DNA of 7,890 nt from JAKEGK01 sp050116575 (GTDB lineage Bacteria; Pseudomonadota; Gammaproteobacteria; SZUA-152): contig JASFOJ010000197.1 in NCBI GenBank assembly GCA_050116575.1, forward strand, positions 1 to 7,890, written 5' to 3'. Under the pieces are notes generated by a model, which saw nothing but the letters and a program-made list of their open reading frames with translations, ran no database searches and was not told the DNA's origin. Made by a program: the position numbers and the translations under genes. Below are positions 6,927-7,890 of this stretch, piece by piece (positions within the stretch are counted from its first letter, which is position 1; each line of letters opens with the position of its first letter).

Positions 6927-7262
6927 CTATAAATTACCGAAATCCGCTGTTTTTACCAATGCCTTGGGTGTCCAGTAGGTGTTGTTGTTCATCTCAAAGC
7001 GTATAACCTTTCGGTCTCCAATGGTTTTGACTTTATAGTGTTTTAACTGGATCACCTCACCGTCCGGTACGAATTCGCAATGGCCCTTGAGTACCAGCTT
7101 ATTCATGCCTTCGATGTTCAGATGTTGGGCGTGCGTGAGGTATTGCGTTAGGGCTTGCTTGGAATAACAAAATGCCGTTTTTTGTTCGAGAAACTTGATG
7201 GTTTGTGCCTGGACAGAAGTATTAATAGCGACCAGTAAGAACGACAGAATTATCTTTTGCAT
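6927..7262 (-). CDS. Small secreted protein of unknown function
   Basis: 111 residues read from the ATG at 7262; the family is not recognised. MQKIILSFLLVAINTSVQA is a good Sec signal peptide (Lys3, hydrophobic core, A-x-A-like VQA cleavage before Gln20), so the mature protein of about 92 residues is periplasmic or secreted. It has exactly two cysteines, Cys32 and Cys62, which could form one disulfide. There is no membrane segment or known catalytic motif. GAGG (7271-7268) sits 5 bases before this ATG and decides the start. The frame is open to 7337, but that longer reading would bury the signal peptide behind 25 residues. It ends 207 bases upstream of the cytochrome lipoprotein start on the same strand; a shared role is possible but not shown. 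Confidence 0.75.
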   Translation of the reverse strand: MQKIILSFLLVAINTSVQAQTIKFLEQKTAFCYSKQALTQYLTHAQHLNIEGMNKLVLKGHCEFVPDGEVIQLKHYKVKTIGDRKVIRFEMNNNTYWTPKALVKTADFGNL

Positions 7263-7351
7263 CGTGACCTCGGATGTTGTTGTGGTGTGAAATGTCAACC
7301 AACATTGCTGACGCAACAACGACCAGCCGGACAGCAATTATCTAATGCGGC

Positions 7352-7513
7352 GTGTGGCGTGTACTGGAATTAGCGACGGTTAGACGCATATATTTAACGG
7401 GTAACGGGAGGTTGTGGATCACAGAAGAAAAGCTGGAAAAAGGTGGAACCGGGCCTTATCGCCCCGATGGGGTGAACCCAAACATGGCACCTCCTGTTTT
7501 AGCCACCAAATGA
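7352..7513 (+). CDS. Doubtful short open frame, possible gene remnant
   Basis: The frame is open from 7346 to the TGA at 7511. A GTG at 7352 gives 53 codons and a TTG at 7412 gives 33. The C-terminal half reads like a real hydrophilic peptide: TEEKLEKGGTGPYRPDG, then VNPNMAPPVLATK, rich in Gly, Pro and charged residues. No start has a properly spaced Shine-Dalgarno; GGGAGG (7406-7411) directly touches the TTG. It may be the tail of a decayed gene, a small peptide gene, or chance. The same bases are open on the other strand, and a different + frame from GTG 7414 gives an Arg-rich 36-residue reading. Confidence 0.2.
   Translation: MWRVLELATVRRIYLTGNGRLWITEEKLEKGGTGPYRPDGVNPNMAPPVLATK
7406..7495. 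other. Cluster of small hairpins, possible structured RNA
   Basis: GGGAGGT (7406-7412) can pair with ACCTCCT (7489-7495, one G-T wobble). Inside lie TGTG-GAT-CACA (7413-7423), GGT-GGA-ACC (7442-7450), GGGC-N6-GCCC (7451-7464) and TGGG-GTGAA-CCCA (7468-7480); CCCC-GAT-GGGG (7462-7472) is an alternative to the last two. This could be drawn as a multi-branched RNA. The stems are short, other pairings compete, and it matches no riboswitch or small RNA family that I can recall. Confidence 0.25.
7456..7485 (-). CDS. Nine-codon ORF with perfect Shine-Dalgarno, possible leader peptide
   Basis: On the - strand AGGAGGTG (7495-7488), the full complement of the 16S 3' end, is followed at a 4-base distance from AGGAGG by ATG (7485) and a nine-residue frame MFGFTPSGR ending in TAA. 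The stop lies inside the GGGC/GCCC hairpin; a GGT-TCC-ACC hairpin and five T residues (7441-7437) follow. That arrangement would suit a leader peptide with attenuator ahead of the secreted-protein gene at 7262, about 195 bases on. The same frame is open upstream from an ATG at 7539, giving 27 codons. Chance remains a fair explanation. Confidence 0.25.
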   Translation of the reverse strand: MFGFTPSGR

Positions 7514-7649
7514 ACAACAATTAACCTTTTGGAAAACATTTAATATTCAATAGGTTATGGCTATCCACGCTGCGTTAAATCGATTCATAAACGCCCAATT
7601 TCATATTAACGCATTGATTAAAAAAAGGTTTACAGCTGTCGGAAATCCT

Positions 7650-7708
7650 TACGCCTGTTCCGGCAAAATACTTTCCAGCGGTTCTCGGTTACTTAATAAA
7701 CAGGCGTA
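7650..7708. repeat. 10-bp inverted repeat upstream of the sigma-54 promoter
   Basis: TACGCCTGTT (7650-7659) and AACAGGCGTA (7699-7708) are exact inverted repeats around 39 bases. A pair this long and this close may arise by chance about once in several kilobases, so its value rests on lying upstream of the sigma-54 promoter, where activator sites are expected. Confidence 0.35.
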
Positions 7709-7717
7709 TTTGCGGCC

Positions 7718-7730
7718 TAATCCACTGATT
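7718..7730 (-). promoter_or_regulatory. Near-consensus IHF site
   Basis: The - strand reads AATCAGTGGATTA, which fits the IHF consensus WATCAANNNNTTR with one mismatch (G for the last A of the CAA part). It lies about 105 bases upstream of the -24 element. IHF bends DNA at many sigma-54 promoters to bring the activator to the polymerase. Confidence 0.35.
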
Positions 7731-7765
7731 TTTAATTACTACGACCCTTTACATACAAAAACACC

Positions 7766-7788
7766 AGTTGTCGAAAATATTTACAACT
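7766..7788. promoter_or_regulatory. Imperfect palindrome, candidate activator or operator site
   Basis: AGTTGT (7766-7771), 11 bases and ACAACT (7783-7788) form a 23-bp palindrome, with 8 of 11 positions symmetric. Its centre lies about 85 bases before the expected sigma-54 transcription start, within the usual range for enhancer-binding proteins. Which regulator would bind is unknown. Confidence 0.35.
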
Positions 7789-7835
7789 TTCACCGATACC
7801 GCCGTATCTTATTGTATTAAAAGAAGAAAACAGGT

Positions 7836-7851
7836 TGGCACGGCAGTTGCT
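7836..7851 (+). promoter_or_regulatory. Sigma-54 (RpoN) promoter, -24/-12 type
   Basis: TGGCAC (7836-7841), five bases GGCAG and TTGCT (7847-7851) match the sigma-54 consensus TGGCAC-N5-TTGCW exactly; a T also stands before TGGCAC, and a G after it, as in the extended consensus. The invariant GG (7837-7838) and GC (7849-7850) are separated by exactly 10 bases. Transcription would start near 7862 and run to the right, leaving the window. The controlled gene is not visible. The promoter needs an AAA+ enhancer-binding activator, for which possible sites lie upstream. Confidence 0.85.
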
Positions 7852-7890
7852 TTATAGCGTTTACACAGAAATTTAAGTGGTATCTATTAA

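Larger units (their letters stand above)
7263..7890. other. Long region without a convincing full-length gene
   Basis: 628 bases between the small secreted protein and the window edge. The left third (to about 7510) has moderate GC and carries short competing open frames and a cluster of hairpins. The rest (7511-7890) is AT-rich and looks like a control region ending in a sigma-54 promoter. A + strand frame of 87 codons (7557-7820) is open but crosses the regulatory signals, has no clear ribosome site and resembles no known protein, so it is not called. Confidence 0.5.

Noticed and set aside
6711..6932. 73-codon + strand open frame between the exported-protein genes
   Set aside because: Starts with GTG inside the opposite cytochrome lipoprotein gene, lacks a good Shine-Dalgarno, uses rare codons, and ends overlapping the stop of the opposite gene.
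7293..7298. TTGACA on the - strand before the small secreted protein
   Set aside because: The matching -10 position falls on the Shine-Dalgarno region and reads ATCCGA, so it cannot be the promoter of that gene.
7557..7820. 87-codon + strand open frame in the right intergenic region
   Set aside because: AT-rich, no properly spaced ribosome site, no recognisable protein features, and it runs through the IHF-like site and palindromes of the sigma-54 control region.

Overview
The window looks like a piece of gammaproteobacterial chromosome. The evidence is a PykA-type pyruvate kinase, a TrmB with the proteobacterial motifs, the thiS-thiG-trmB gene order known from pseudomonads and relatives, and moderate GC content in the genes. 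The genus cannot be read from the sequence. No phage, transposase, CRISPR, rRNA or tRNA gene was seen.

Left part (1-4064, + strand): a central carbon block of pgk, pyk and fba, running phosphoglycerate kinase, pyruvate kinase, class II fructose-bisphosphate aldolase. pgk and pyk are 52 bases apart and probably co-transcribed. fba has its own 198-base AT-rich leader and ends at a strong intrinsic terminator (4036-4064). A weaker AT-rich hairpin with a T-run (26-67) lies before pgk and may end an upstream gene outside the window.

Middle part (4091-5962, - strand): thiS, thiG and trmB, converging on the fba terminator. ThiS carries sulfur as a C-terminal thiocarboxylate and ThiG uses it to form the thiazole of thiamin. 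TrmB makes m7G46 in tRNA and is unrelated biochemically but commonly linked. A 9-bp inverted repeat abuts a perfect TATAAT between thiS and thiG, so thiG-trmB may have a separate, regulated promoter.

Right part (6054-7262, - strand): two exported proteins. One is a lipoprotein with an Ig/cadherin-like domain followed by a single-haem cytochrome c domain. The other is a 111-residue secreted protein of unknown function with two cysteines.

Right end (7263-7890): more than 600 bases without a convincing full-length gene. It holds a cluster of small GC-rich hairpins around 7406-7495, with a perfect Shine-Dalgarno and a 9-codon ORF on the - strand, and two longer competing open frames. Further right is a textbook sigma-54 promoter (TGGCAC-N5-TTGCT, 7836-7851) pointing out of the window, with upstream inverted repeats and a near-consensus IHF site. 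The gene it drives lies beyond 7890. This sigma-54 control region and the hairpin cluster are the parts most worth a second look. The rest is ordinary housekeeping sequence.
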